Below are positions 22,274-30,182 of a stretch of 35,722 nt of DNA, piece after piece; position 1 is the stretch's first letter, and each line of letters begins with the position of its first letter. The DNA comes from Coriobacteriales bacterium (GTDB lineage Bacteria > Actinomycetota > Coriobacteriia > Coriobacteriales > UBA8131). The position numbers were made by a program, and so were the translations under genes. The stretch covers positions 1-35,722 of the forward strand of contig JAISGO010000008.1 in assembly GCA_031263025.1 (NCBI GenBank), given 5' to 3'. The notes under the pieces are model-generated. The model saw nothing but the letters and a program-made list of their open reading frames with translations, was not told the DNA's origin and searched no databases.

Positions 22274-22355
22274 ATTCAATCCCCAACAGGGGTGCTAAGA
22301 TAGGCTGAGCGGCATTTGCTGACCCTTTGTCACTTAGAGTTCTAAGGAGAAAGCC

Positions 22356-22955
22356 ATGGCAAAACTCTACTATCAAGGACACGGTTCCTATCGCATCACT
22401 TCGGCTGCAGGCAAGGTGATCTACGTCGACCCCTACGCTGGCGACGGCTATGGGCCGCTGGCCGATCTGGTCTTGGTCACCCACCAGCATTTCGATCACA
22501 ACCGCCTTGATCTCGTCCATCTCAAGCAAGGCGCCCGAGTCATCACTAACTTCGAGGCCTTGGCCGGCGGCGTGCATCAGACCTATTACCTCGACTGGGC
22601 CAAGGTCGAGGCGACTTGGGCTGAGAACGCCCATCATGATCCCAATGATTGCGTTGGCTTCATCCTCAGCCTAGACGGGGTCTCGCTTTATTGCTCCGGC
22701 GACACCTCCAAATACGCCGCGATGGCCGATCTGGCCGCCCGACATTTGGACTACGCCATCCTGCCTGGTGACGGTATCTATAACATGAACCTGGCCGAGG
22801 CGGCTGAGTGCGCCGAGCTGATCGGCGCCAAGCACAATATCATCATCCACTTGAGCCCGGACGGCCCCGACCCGCTCTTTGACCTCGCCAAGGCCGAGGT
22901 TTGGACGGCGCCGAACAAACTGATTATCAAACCTGGTGAAGAGATCGAGCTCTGA
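22356..22955 (+). CDS. Metallo-beta-lactamase-fold hydrolase (UlaG-like)
   Basis: A 199-aa MBL-fold protein. The metal motif is THQHFDHN (His43, His45, Asp47, His48). Further ligands are in NAHHDP, in the SGDTSKY block (Asp) and in IIHLSP (His). The N-terminal YYQGHGSYRITSAAGKVIYVDPYAG matches small UlaG/YycJ-like hydrolases. The substrate is not known. AAGGAG lies 7 nt before the ATG. REP-like palindromes lie on both sides, 82 nt before the start and 26 nt after the stop, so the gene is an isolated unit. Confidence 0.88.
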   Translation: MAKLYYQGHGSYRITSAAGKVIYVDPYAGDGYGPLADLVLVTHQHFDHNRLDLVHLKQGARVITNFEALAGGVHQTYYLDWAKVEATWAENAHHDPNDCVGFILSLDGVSLYCSGDTSKYAAMADLAARHLDYAILPGDGIYNMNLAEAAECAELIGAKHNIIIHLSPDGPDPLFDLAKAEVWTAPNKLIIKPGEEIEL

Positions 22956-22981
22956 GCTTAGCAGCTTAACGGGGGGCTTAA

Positions 22982-23007
22982 CAGGGACAGTCTATAGAGT
23001 GTCCCTG
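22982..23007. repeat. REP-like palindrome, copy C
   Basis: A 26-bp near-perfect palindrome (CAGGGACAGTCTA then TAGAGTGTCCCTG) with one G-G mismatch. It has the same core as copies A and B and lies just after the MBL-fold gene. Confidence 0.78.
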
Positions 23008-23031
23008 CCGGGTGCTAGGGCCGGGCTGTTT

Positions 23032-23060
23032 TTGCGGTCGGCAGGAGTGGTAGGGATAAT
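23032..23060 (+). promoter_or_regulatory. Candidate promoter for echA and the second molybdoenzyme
   Basis: TTGCGG (23032-23037) and GATAAT (23055-23060) are 17 nt apart. It lies after REP-like copy C and about 70 nt before the echA start, so echA has its own promoter separate from echBCDEF. Confidence 0.45.
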
Positions 23061-23133
23061 GTTAGAATGACCTGGGGCGGAACTTCCGCCTATTTGGATC
23101 TGTCCTGCGAAGCGAATTGAAAAGGCGGCCTTG

Positions 23134-25221
23134 ATGTTACAGTTTGTCTCGATAATCCTCGTCCCGCTCTTGGCGGCCCTGCTCTTGCTGGTCTGCCGCA
23201 ACCAAAAAGCGCGGGCCGTTATCACTATCACGGCTGCTGTCCTGATTATCGCCTTGAGCCTGATTTTGGCCGGTCCTTTCCTCTTTGGCGGCGCGACCAA
23301 GCTCGCGGTGGCCGCACCTTGGCATGAGGCTATCTCTTATCTAGGCTTGGCCGTTGATGCCCTGCTCTGTGTCTATATCATTGCCAAGGGCATCTACCAT
23401 CGCAAGTGGTTGGCGGTGGTGCTGGCAGCTGTCCAGCTGGTCTTGGCCCTGGCTTTCGAACTCGGCATCGCCCCCGGTGTCGGTATCGAACATGACCTCT
23501 ATATCGATCAGCTCTCGGCCATCATGATCTTGGTCATCGGTGTGATCGGCAGCTTGATCTGCATCTACGCGGTCGGTTATATGAAGGATTTCCAGACACA
23601 CCTTGAACACCTGGCCCAAGTCGAAGGTGACAAGTTCGCTGCCGATAGCGAAGGTGAACGTACCAATGCGAAAAAACAGCTGCATGACCGGCAGAATATC
23701 TTCTTTAGCGTCATCTTCGCCTTCTTGGCCGGGATGTTCGCACTCGTCCTCTGCAACAACCTAACCTGGCTGCTCTGCGCTTGGGAGGTGACCACCACCT
23801 GCTCTTTCGCCCTGATCGGTTATACCCGCACTCCGGAGGCGATCCGCAACAGCTTCCGTCAGATCGTGCTCAACTTGATCGGCGGTATCGCTTTCGTGGT
23901 GGCTCTGATCTGTCTCGCCCTTGGCCTCGGCATCGGGCAGGCTAGCGGGGCAAGCCCCTTCCTCGAGCTTGACCGTTTGATCGCGAGTGGTTCGGGCGGC
24001 CTTAGCTACATGCTGCCAGTGGCTCTTTTAGCGGTGGCGGCTTTCACTAAGGCGGCCCAAGTGCCCTTTCATTCCTGGTTGCTCGGTGCAATGGTGGCAC
24101 CCACTCCGACTAGCGCCCTGCTCCATTCCTCGACCATGGTTAAGGCCGGGGTCTTTCTCCTGATCAAACTGGCGCCTTGTTTTGGCTTTAATTTCAACGG
24201 CATGTTGGTGATGCTGATCGGTGGCATCTCCTTCCTCTTCTGTAGCGCGGTGGCGATCGCTCAGACCAACTCCAAACGGGTCTTGGCCTACTCCACCATC
24301 GCTAATCTCGGCTTGATCGTGCTCTGCGCCGGGATCGGCACGCCGGAGGCGGTTTGGACCGCGATCTTCTTGCTTATCTTCCATGCCTGTGCCAAGGCGT
24401 TACTTTTCTGCTGCGTCGGCACCGCCGAGCATCACATCGGCTCGCGCCAGATCGAGGTGATGGACAACCTCTTTCGGCGGATGCCCAAGCTGGCCTGCCT
24501 GATGGCTTTGGGCATGTTCATCATGTTCGTGGCCCCCTTTGGCATGCTGGTTAGCAAATGGGCGACCATCTCAGCCTTGGCTGACACCCAGAATATCGGT
24601 TTGATCATCGTCTTGGCCTTTGGCTCGGCTTTGACTTTCGTGTTCTGGGCGAAATGGTTGGGTAAGGTCTTGGCCATCGGCAAGGCCGCTGACAATGTCG
24701 AGAAGTCAGTCAATCGCAGCGAATGGTGGGCACTTGCCGTGATTGCCCTGGTAGTCGCGGCTAGCTGCCTGCTCTTTCCCCTGATTTCCAACCAAATCGT
24801 GCTGCCTTACTTACAGGCTGTAGCGGGTGGGCTACCTAGCCAGGCTAATCCTTTCTGGCAGACGGTGGCGCCGGCGATCTCCTATCAGAACCTCCTGGTA
24901 ATGGCAGTGTTGGTAGCTTTCGTCTTCATCGCTTTCGCGATCCAGCTGGCCCGAACCCGCTCCCGGGCCATCAAAGCCAGTGCCATCCTGGCCGATGGAG
25001 GCAGGCCCTATGCTGACGTCTATATGGCCGGCGCCGGCCTTGATTTCGCTGAACGTAGCTTCTCCAACTCCTTCAGCGAACCTTTGGTCAACACCGAGCG
25101 CAACTGGTATCTAGTGGGTTGGTTCGGTGATGATGTCTGGACCCGTTTCGCCAACGTGATCTGCACTGCCCTGATCATCGTCGGCGTGGTCTTGGCGGCG
25201 GCCGGCTATTGTTTCCTGTAA
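23134..25221 (+). CDS. echA: Ech hydrogenase large membrane subunit (NuoL/HyfB-like)
   Basis: A 695-aa membrane protein with about 16-17 hydrophobic helices, of the antiporter-like NuoL/EchA/HyfB family. The core is WLLCAWEVTTTCSFALIGY (key Glu), then AAFTKAAQVPFHSWLLGAM (key Lys), APTPTSALLHSSTMVKAGVFL (key Lys and His), and SKRVLAYSTIANLGLIV. The end has one more helix after a long cytoplasmic loop. It moves H+ or Na+ as the hydrogenase turns over. The first codon of the open frame is TTG at 23131, but the ATG at 23134, with AAAAGG about 9 nt before, is the better start. It lies 6 kb from echBCDEF and 48 nt before a molybdopterin enzyme. Confidence 0.9.
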   Translation: MLQFVSIILVPLLAALLLLVCRNQKARAVITITAAVLIIALSLILAGPFLFGGATKLAVAAPWHEAISYLGLAVDALLCVYIIAKGIYHRKWLAVVLAAVQLVLALAFELGIAPGVGIEHDLYIDQLSAIMILVIGVIGSLICIYAVGYMKDFQTHLEHLAQVEGDKFAADSEGERTNAKKQLHDRQNIFFSVIFAFLAGMFALVLCNNLTWLLCAWEVTTTCSFALIGYTRTPEAIRNSFRQIVLNLIGGIAFVVALICLALGLGIGQASGASPFLELDRLIASGSGGLSYMLPVALLAVAAFTKAAQVPFHSWLLGAMVAPTPTSALLHSSTMVKAGVFLLIKLAPCFGFNFNGMLVMLIGGISFLFCSAVAIAQTNSKRVLAYSTIANLGLIVLCAGIGTPEAVWTAIFLLIFHACAKALLFCCVGTAEHHIGSRQIEVMDNLFRRMPKLACLMALGMFIMFVAPFGMLVSKWATISALADTQNIGLIIVLAFGSALTFVFWAKWLGKVLAIGKAADNVEKSVNRSEWWALAVIALVVAASCLLFPLISNQIVLPYLQAVAGGLPSQANPFWQTVAPAISYQNLLVMAVLVAFVFIAFAIQLARTRSRAIKASAILADGGRPYADVYMAGAGLDFAERSFSNSFSEPLVNTERNWYLVGWFGDDVWTRFANVICTALIIVGVVLAAAGYCFL

Positions 25222-25269
25222 AAGCTAGCTAGGCCGCGATAAGCGGACGGACTTGACGGAGGTCTGCCT

Positions 25270-27564
25270 GTGCGTGTGACACGAAAATCCAATTGTGCCT
25301 ACTGTGGCTATTATTGTGGTTTCGATTGTGAAATCGAAGTCGAACAAGATGGCCATGAACGCCTGGTCGGCCTGCAACCAGACACGAGTCGCTACCCTTA
25401 TGCCGAACGTATCTTCAAGAGCTGTCGGCGTTGGCGCCTCAATCTTTCCGATATCGATAGCCCGCGGCGTCTCAATTATCCCCTTAAGCGGATCGGCGCT
25501 ACCCGTGGTCAGCTAGGGCGCTGCGGCTTGGAGGTCGGCTCTAAGCTCGCTCTTGGCGCTGATGACGGACAATGGCAGCGCATCTCCTGGTCACAGGCGC
25601 TCGCTGAGATTGCGCAGCGCTTTGACCAACTGCGCCAGCGTTATGGCGCTGCGACTTTGGCTTCGGCCATTGGCGGCCCCCATGCTAGTTTCTGGCCCCT
25701 GCACCGTCTGATGACCCTTTTCGGATCGCCCAACAATATGGGTATCGGCCAGATCTGCTGGAACATCCGCATTCTGATGGATGCCCAGACCTATGGCTGG
25801 CCGATCGAGGTCGAAATTGACCCACAGGTGAGCGGACAGGTCCTGCTTTGGGGGACTAATCCGGCAGTCAGCGACAATTCGGAGTTCTGGCGGCGGATTT
25901 TAGCCCTGCGTCCGGCTGGCGTGCCCCTGATCGTGGTCGATCCGCGCCAGACCCAGACCGCCAAACGGGCCGACCTGCATCTGCAGTTGCGTCCCGGTAG
26001 TGATGTAGTCTTGGCCCTGGCCCTGATCCGCGAGCTGCTCGAGCAGGGCCTATACGACCAGTCTTTCGTAGAGCGTTGGTGCCTTGGCCTGGCAGAGCTG
26101 CGCGCGATGGTCGCGCCCTACACCCTTGATCGTGCGTCGTTGCTCTGCGACCTGCCGGCCGCCCAAATCGCAGAGGCGGCCCGCTTGATCGCCCATGCCC
26201 CGGATGCCCACCCGACTGCCCTTTTGACGGGGCGGGGCATCGATGAGCTTGGTCCCAACACCGCTCCCACCCACAAGGCCATCTCTATCCTGCGCGCCCT
26301 GCTCGGCGATGTGGACAAGGCCGGGGGCTGCGCCATCATGGACACCTCTGACTTCACAGAGGAGCTCGACCTCGAATACAGCGAGCGGATGAGCCCGGAG
26401 TGCAAGGCTGCCCAGCTGGGCCATAACAGTATCCAGAGCTATGCCGGCTACGAGCAGATGCGCACCCAGACCAGTAAGATTGAGGGCAAGCGGTTGCCGA
26501 TGCGTTATCTGACCAGTGCCCATCCTAACTTGGTCTGGCGGGCGGCATTGGGCCAGGGCCCCTATCGGGTCAGTGCGCTGCTGATCGAGGCCACCAATCC
26601 GCTGCTCACCTACGCCGACGCCAATCTGGTCGAGCGGGCTTTCGCGGCCCTTGACACGATCGTCTGCCTTGAGCAAAGGCTCAGCCACAGCGCCCAGTTT
26701 GCTGACTATTTATTGCCAGCGGCAGGCGCCATCGAGCGCCCTCTTTGGCAGATGCATGGTGGGGTCTCTAATTTCTGTTATGGCGGTGCGCGCGCGGTCA
26801 AGCCTTACTACGAGCGCAAATGTGACTATGAGATCCTGCGTGGCCTGGGCTTGGCGCTGGGCCAAAGTGAGGCCGATTGGCCGGATGTGAGCCTTGATGA
26901 GGCGATCGAGAGGGCCTTGGCGCCGACTGGTATGAGCTACCAGCAATGGAGCGAGGTCGGCATGTACTACGGGTCTGGGCGCTACGCTAAGCAAGAGCTG
27001 CCGGACGCCCAGGGTAGCCCCCGGGGCTTTGCCACTGCTTCGGGCAAGATCGAATTTACCCCCCTGCCCCAGCCTGACCTCGGGCTCCTAGGAAAACTTT
27101 ACCCAGAGCTGGAGGATAGCCTGGGCCTTTTCACGGGTAGAGCCGAAGATGAATCCTGCAAAGAAGGCCTGTCCGAGGCCGGCCGAGAGGCCTGTCCAGG
27201 ACTCCCTGGCCGACCCTATATCCTTCTCACTGGCGCCCGGATGCAGCCTTTCTGGGCTTCTTCTTTCCATGACGTCCCGGCTTTTCAGGCCGAGCATCCT
27301 CAGGCCCTGGTGCAGATGTCGGCAGCCACCCTGGCTGAGATCGGAGTGGCCGAAGGCGCACAGCTGCGTCTGAGCACGGCTAAGGGCAGTGCGGTTTTTA
27401 CCACCCAGGTGGCGGCGATTAAAGACGGAGTGCTCTCGGCCGAATACGGTTGGCCTGATCCTGCTAATATCAACCGTCTGACTTCTGCCGATTATGAGGA
27501 CTGCGAGCCCCAGATCGGCTCATGGATCTATGATGGGCTTCCGGTCTGGGTCGAGCCGGTTTGA
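25270..27564 (+). CDS. Second Mo/W-bisPGD enzyme, behind echA; substrate unknown
   Basis: A 764-aa DMSO-reductase-superfamily enzyme with no signal peptide. The [4Fe-4S] ligands are Cys9, Cys12, Cys16 and probably Cys52. Cys163 (GQICWN) is the likely Mo/W ligand, followed by Trp as in the protein at 10022, not by the His of formate dehydrogenases. Shared blocks include YGWPIEVEI, LIVVDPRQTQTAKRADLHL, DYLLPAAGAIERP, and a C-terminal domain from about residue 640. A Glu/Gly-rich insert (residues 605-640) separates the last two domains. The start is GTG with GGAGG 7 nt upstream. The 48-nt gap to echA and shared strand suggest one operon, so its electrons may run through the Ech complex. It is not a clear formate dehydrogenase; the reaction is unknown. 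Confidence 0.82.
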   Translation: MRVTRKSNCAYCGYYCGFDCEIEVEQDGHERLVGLQPDTSRYPYAERIFKSCRRWRLNLSDIDSPRRLNYPLKRIGATRGQLGRCGLEVGSKLALGADDGQWQRISWSQALAEIAQRFDQLRQRYGAATLASAIGGPHASFWPLHRLMTLFGSPNNMGIGQICWNIRILMDAQTYGWPIEVEIDPQVSGQVLLWGTNPAVSDNSEFWRRILALRPAGVPLIVVDPRQTQTAKRADLHLQLRPGSDVVLALALIRELLEQGLYDQSFVERWCLGLAELRAMVAPYTLDRASLLCDLPAAQIAEAARLIAHAPDAHPTALLTGRGIDELGPNTAPTHKAISILRALLGDVDKAGGCAIMDTSDFTEELDLEYSERMSPECKAAQLGHNSIQSYAGYEQMRTQTSKIEGKRLPMRYLTSAHPNLVWRAALGQGPYRVSALLIEATNPLLTYADANLVERAFAALDTIVCLEQRLSHSAQFADYLLPAAGAIERPLWQMHGGVSNFCYGGARAVKPYYERKCDYEILRGLGLALGQSEADWPDVSLDEAIERALAPTGMSYQQWSEVGMYYGSGRYAKQELPDAQGSPRGFATASGKIEFTPLPQPDLGLLGKLYPELEDSLGLFTGRAEDESCKEGLSEAGREACPGLPGRPYILLTGARMQPFWASSFHDVPAFQAEHPQALVQMSAATLAEIGVAEGAQLRLSTAKGSAVFTTQVAAIKDGVLSAEYGWPDPANINRLTSADYEDCEPQIGSWIYDGLPVWVEPV

Positions 27565-27578
27565 TTCAAAGAGTAAGG

Positions 27579-27630
27579 AGCCGCCCAGCCCGGGCCGGAT
27601 TTTCGACCCCGCCTCCTAAGGGCTGGCTTT
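27579..27630 (+). terminator. Possible terminator after the second molybdoenzyme
   Basis: AGCC(GCCC)AGCCC at 27579-27591 pairs with GGGCTGGCT at 27620-27628 with a 4-nt bulge, followed by TT and then AT-rich bases. The loop is 28 nt. Weak but well placed, 15 nt after the stop. Confidence 0.4.
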
Positions 27631-27679
27631 ATGCGACAATCAGTAAGACACAATTCCCACTGACATCCGAGGAAAGACA

Positions 27680-27919
27680 ATGAATGGATCCAGTTTCAGC
27701 GCTCCGGTGATAATCGTCGGCGCGGTCGTGATTGCGGCCATCTTGATCGTAGTCTACGCTTTGAGCGTATGGTTGATTTTCCATGCGCCGCGCTATGCTA
27801 ACTATCCGCGTCGGGCCAAGATCGCGAATGCGGTCCTGCGGGTGGTCTTGGCCCTGATCAGCATCGCCGCCCTCGAATATATCTGGATCGGCGTGCTCGG
27901 TCGGGGTGCTTTCTCTTAG
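27680..27919 (+). CDS. Small two-helix membrane protein, hypothetical
   Basis: A 79-aa protein. One hydrophobic helix spans about residues 9-34 (VIIVGAVVIAAILIVVYALSV) and a second about residues 52-71 (AVLRVVLALISIAALEYIWI). The short loop between them is basic (RYANYPRRAK). By the positive-inside rule the loop is in the cytoplasm. I do not recognise a family. GAGGAAAG lies 6 nt before the ATG. It stands alone between the second molybdoenzyme and lysC. The good ribosome site and helix pattern make it a likely real gene. Confidence 0.7.
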   Translation: MNGSSFSAPVIIVGAVVIAAILIVVYALSVWLIFHAPRYANYPRRAKIANAVLRVVLALISIAALEYIWIGVLGRGAFS

Positions 27920-27985
27920 GCTGGGCGTTCGGTCGTTTTTTGTCTTGATCCCCCTCCTTTTGCCCGATTGGGGGAGGGCACCTGC

Positions 27986-27991
27986 TAGAAT
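27986..27991 (+). promoter_or_regulatory. -10 element for lysC
   Basis: TAGAAT ends 8 nt before the ATG at 28000, with no good ribosome site, so the mRNA is probably leaderless or nearly so. A small CCCTCC/GGAGGG hairpin lies just upstream. Confidence 0.45.
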
Positions 27992-27999
27992 AAAAGCAA

Positions 28000-29283
28000 A
28001 TGTCAATCATCGTCTGTAAATTCGGCGGCACCTCGCTGGCAAATCCTGAGCGGGTGCTGCGTGCCGCCCGCCGTCTGGTCGACTATCGCCAGGCTGGCCA
28101 TGAGGTCGTGGCGGTGGTCAGCGCTATGGGCAAGACCACCGACGATTTGGTGGCCCTGGCTGAGGCGGTCAGCCCCAAGCCCCCTTTGCGCGAAATGGAC
28201 ATGCTGCTCGCCACCGGCGAACAGCAGTCGATGGCAGTGATGGCGATGGCTATCCAAGGTTTGGGCCAGCGCGCGGTCAGTATGACCGGCCGTCAAGCTG
28301 GCATCATCACCACTGCCGCCTACTCGAAAGCCCAGATCGACCAGATCAAATGTGAGCGGGTGACCGACGCCCTGGCCAAGGACGAGATCGTGATCGTTGC
28401 CGGTTTCCAAGGCGTCACCCGCAAGGGCGACATCACCACCCTGGGCCGGGGCGGCTCCGACACCACGGCGGTGGCCCTGGCGGCGGCCCTACACGCCGAC
28501 CTTTGCGAGATCTACAGCGACGTCGACGGCGTCTATACCGCCGACCCACGCAAGGTGCCCCGGGCGCACAAGCTCGAGCGGCTCTCCTATAAGGAGATGC
28601 TGGAGATCGCCGCTGCCGGCTCGGGCGTCTTGGCCCTGCGCGCGGTCGAGTTCGCCCGGCGCTACCAGGTGCCGGTCTCATGCCGCAGCGCTTTCAACGA
28701 CAACCCTGGCACCATCATCTCTGCTTATAAGGAGGATCCCATGGAGCAAGCCGTCGTCTCGTCTGTCACTTACGATAACTCCGAGGCCAAGATCACCATC
28801 CGCGACGTGCCCGATAACGTCGGCATCGCCGCCCAGGTCTTCTCCGCGATCGCCAAGGTCGGCGCCAACGTCGACATGATCGTGCAGAACGTCTCCGAGG
28901 ACGGTCACACCGACATGTCTTTCACCACTCCGATCAAGGAGCTCGACCTGATCGAACCTGTGCTTAAGGCGCAGGTCAAGGCCTTGGGCGCGCGTGAATA
29001 CGGCATCGATCGGGACATCGCCAAGATCTCCATCATCGGTGCCGGCATGAAGGCCAATCCGGGGGTGGCGGCCAAGATGTTCAAGGTCTTAGCCGATAAC
29101 GGCGTCAACATCGGCATGATCTCGACTTCGGCGATCCGGGTCAGTGTGACCGTGCGCTCCGAGAACATCGAGCGGGCGTTGACTTCGCTTCATACTGCCT
29201 TCGGGCTTGATGCTGACGAGGAGTATGAGGAGACCCAACTGACTGCGGCCGAGCTTGCCGCCAAAGCCCAGAAGGGACGCTAG
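28000..29283 (+). CDS. lysC: Aspartate kinase (alpha subunit; class II with internal beta start)
   Basis: A 427-aa aspartokinase, the first step of Lys/Thr/Met and diaminopimelate synthesis. The kinase domain has VCKFGGTSLANPERV at the N-terminus, then GRGGSDTTAVALAAALHAD and EIYSDVDGVYTADPR. Two ACT domains follow from about residue 262: KITIRDVPDNVGIAAQVFSA and ISIIGAGMKANPGVAAKMFK; these bind the feedback amino acid. The C-terminus has a short acidic/Ala tail. The length fits the actinobacterial and Bacillus type, which makes an alpha2-beta2 enzyme from two in-frame starts; the second start is seen here at 28741. It lies 42 nt before the fumarase genes. Confidence 0.96.
   Translation: MSIIVCKFGGTSLANPERVLRAARRLVDYRQAGHEVVAVVSAMGKTTDDLVALAEAVSPKPPLREMDMLLATGEQQSMAVMAMAIQGLGQRAVSMTGRQAGIITTAAYSKAQIDQIKCERVTDALAKDEIVIVAGFQGVTRKGDITTLGRGGSDTTAVALAAALHADLCEIYSDVDGVYTADPRKVPRAHKLERLSYKEMLEIAAAGSGVLALRAVEFARRYQVPVSCRSAFNDNPGTIISAYKEDPMEQAVVSSVTYDNSEAKITIRDVPDNVGIAAQVFSAIAKVGANVDMIVQNVSEDGHTDMSFTTPIKELDLIEPVLKAQVKALGAREYGIDRDIAKISIIGAGMKANPGVAAKMFKVLADNGVNIGMISTSAIRVSVTVRSENIERALTSLHTAFGLDADEEYEETQLTAAELAAKAQKGR
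28729..28735 (+). promoter_or_regulatory. Internal ribosome binding site in lysC
   Basis: AAGGAGG, a consensus Shine-Dalgarno sequence, lies 5 nt before an in-frame ATG at 28741 inside lysC. It is stronger than anything at the gene's own start. Confidence 0.85.
28741..29283 (+). CDS. Aspartate kinase beta subunit (internal in-frame start of lysC)
   Basis: Translation from the ATG at 28741 gives 180 residues (MEQAVVSSVTYDNSEAKITI...) that contain exactly the two ACT regulatory domains. The internal start, preceded by AAGGAGG, is at the position known for the beta subunit of class II aspartokinases such as those of Corynebacterium and Bacillus. It shares its stop with the full-length alpha subunit. 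Confidence 0.85.
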   Translation: MEQAVVSSVTYDNSEAKITIRDVPDNVGIAAQVFSAIAKVGANVDMIVQNVSEDGHTDMSFTTPIKELDLIEPVLKAQVKALGAREYGIDRDIAKISIIGAGMKANPGVAAKMFKVLADNGVNIGMISTSAIRVSVTVRSENIERALTSLHTAFGLDADEEYEETQLTAAELAAKAQKGR

Positions 29284-29324
29284 GGGAGGGCTGCAGCTTT
29301 TCCTGCGGATAGGCTTGATACTAC

Positions 29325-30182
29325 ATGCTGATAGATAACGCAAAACTCGACCAGCCATTTGAGCAGGCCCTGGAGCGCCTCTACTATGAGCTGCGCCCCG
29401 ATTTCCGGGCGGCCCTGGCGGCTCTGCCGGCTGACGGGCCGGCTGCCTTCGCCATCCGACAGCTGCAGGAAAACGCCCGCATCGCTGGCGCTAGCCGGGC
29501 GCCGCTCTGCCAGGACACCGGCTATATCTGGGCGCTGCTCGAGCTCGCGCCGGGCGATACCTTGGCTGGCGGCGCCATGTCCGGCTTTGATGCCATCGCC
29601 GGGCGCGTCTACACCGAGCGGGGCCTGCGCAAGAGCCTCTTGCGTGACGCCTTGGTTGAGCGCGATAACACGGGCGACAACACCCCGGTAATGGGCGAGG
29701 TGCATCTGCTCAAAGACCTGGCGGTGCACTCTAAGCTGCACGTCATGCTCAAGGGCGGTGGCTCAGACAATGCTTCCCGTTTGACCATGCTCGCACCCGG
29801 TGCTGGCACAGAGGGGGTAGTCGCCGAGGTCGTGGACGCGGTCAGGGCCAAAGCCGCCAACGCCTGTCCGCCCTTGCTAGTGGGGGTGGGAGTGGGAGCG
29901 ACCTTCGACAAGGTGGCCGGCCTGGCCAAGCATGCCCTGCTCCGCCCTGTCGACCAGGCCAATCCCGACCCACGGGTAGCTGCGATTGAGGCAGACATGC
30001 TCAAGCGGGTCAATGACCTGGGGATAGGCCCAGGCGGCTTCGGCGGCGGGCCTACCGCCCTGGCGGTGCACATCGAGACTGCCCCCTGCCATATCGCCGC
30101 CCTGCCTTTGGCGGTCAACCTGGGCTGTTCGGCGATGCGTTCGACTACTATTGACCTGGCAACCGGGGAGGTTCTGCTATGA
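29325..30182 (+). CDS. Class I fumarate hydratase (or tartrate dehydratase) alpha subunit
   Basis: A 285-aa Fe-S hydro-lyase alpha subunit. Blocks are PLCQDTGYIWALLEL with cluster ligand Cys62, NTGDNTPVMGEVHLL, and VMLKGGGSDNASRLTMLAPG. A further Cys lies in ANACPPLLVGVGVG and another in HIETAPCHIAALPLAVNLGCSAMRS. It converts fumarate and malate, or dehydrates tartrate; sequence reading alone cannot separate these, but fumarase is the more usual role. The start at 29325 has only a weak GGATAGG 11 nt upstream. Its stop overlaps the beta subunit by 4 nt (ATGA). Oxygen-labile [4Fe-4S] enzymes suit an anaerobe. Confidence 0.9.
   Translation: MLIDNAKLDQPFEQALERLYYELRPDFRAALAALPADGPAAFAIRQLQENARIAGASRAPLCQDTGYIWALLELAPGDTLAGGAMSGFDAIAGRVYTERGLRKSLLRDALVERDNTGDNTPVMGEVHLLKDLAVHSKLHVMLKGGGSDNASRLTMLAPGAGTEGVVAEVVDAVRAKAANACPPLLVGVGVGATFDKVAGLAKHALLRPVDQANPDPRVAAIEADMLKRVNDLGIGPGGFGGGPTALAVHIETAPCHIAALPLAVNLGCSAMRSTTIDLATGEVLL

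Noticed and set aside
25270-27564. Formate dehydrogenase, making a formate hydrogenlyase with Ech
   Set aside because: The catalytic Cys/Sec-His pair of formate dehydrogenases is not present; Cys163 is followed by Trp. The architecture is similar but the reaction must differ or is unproven.
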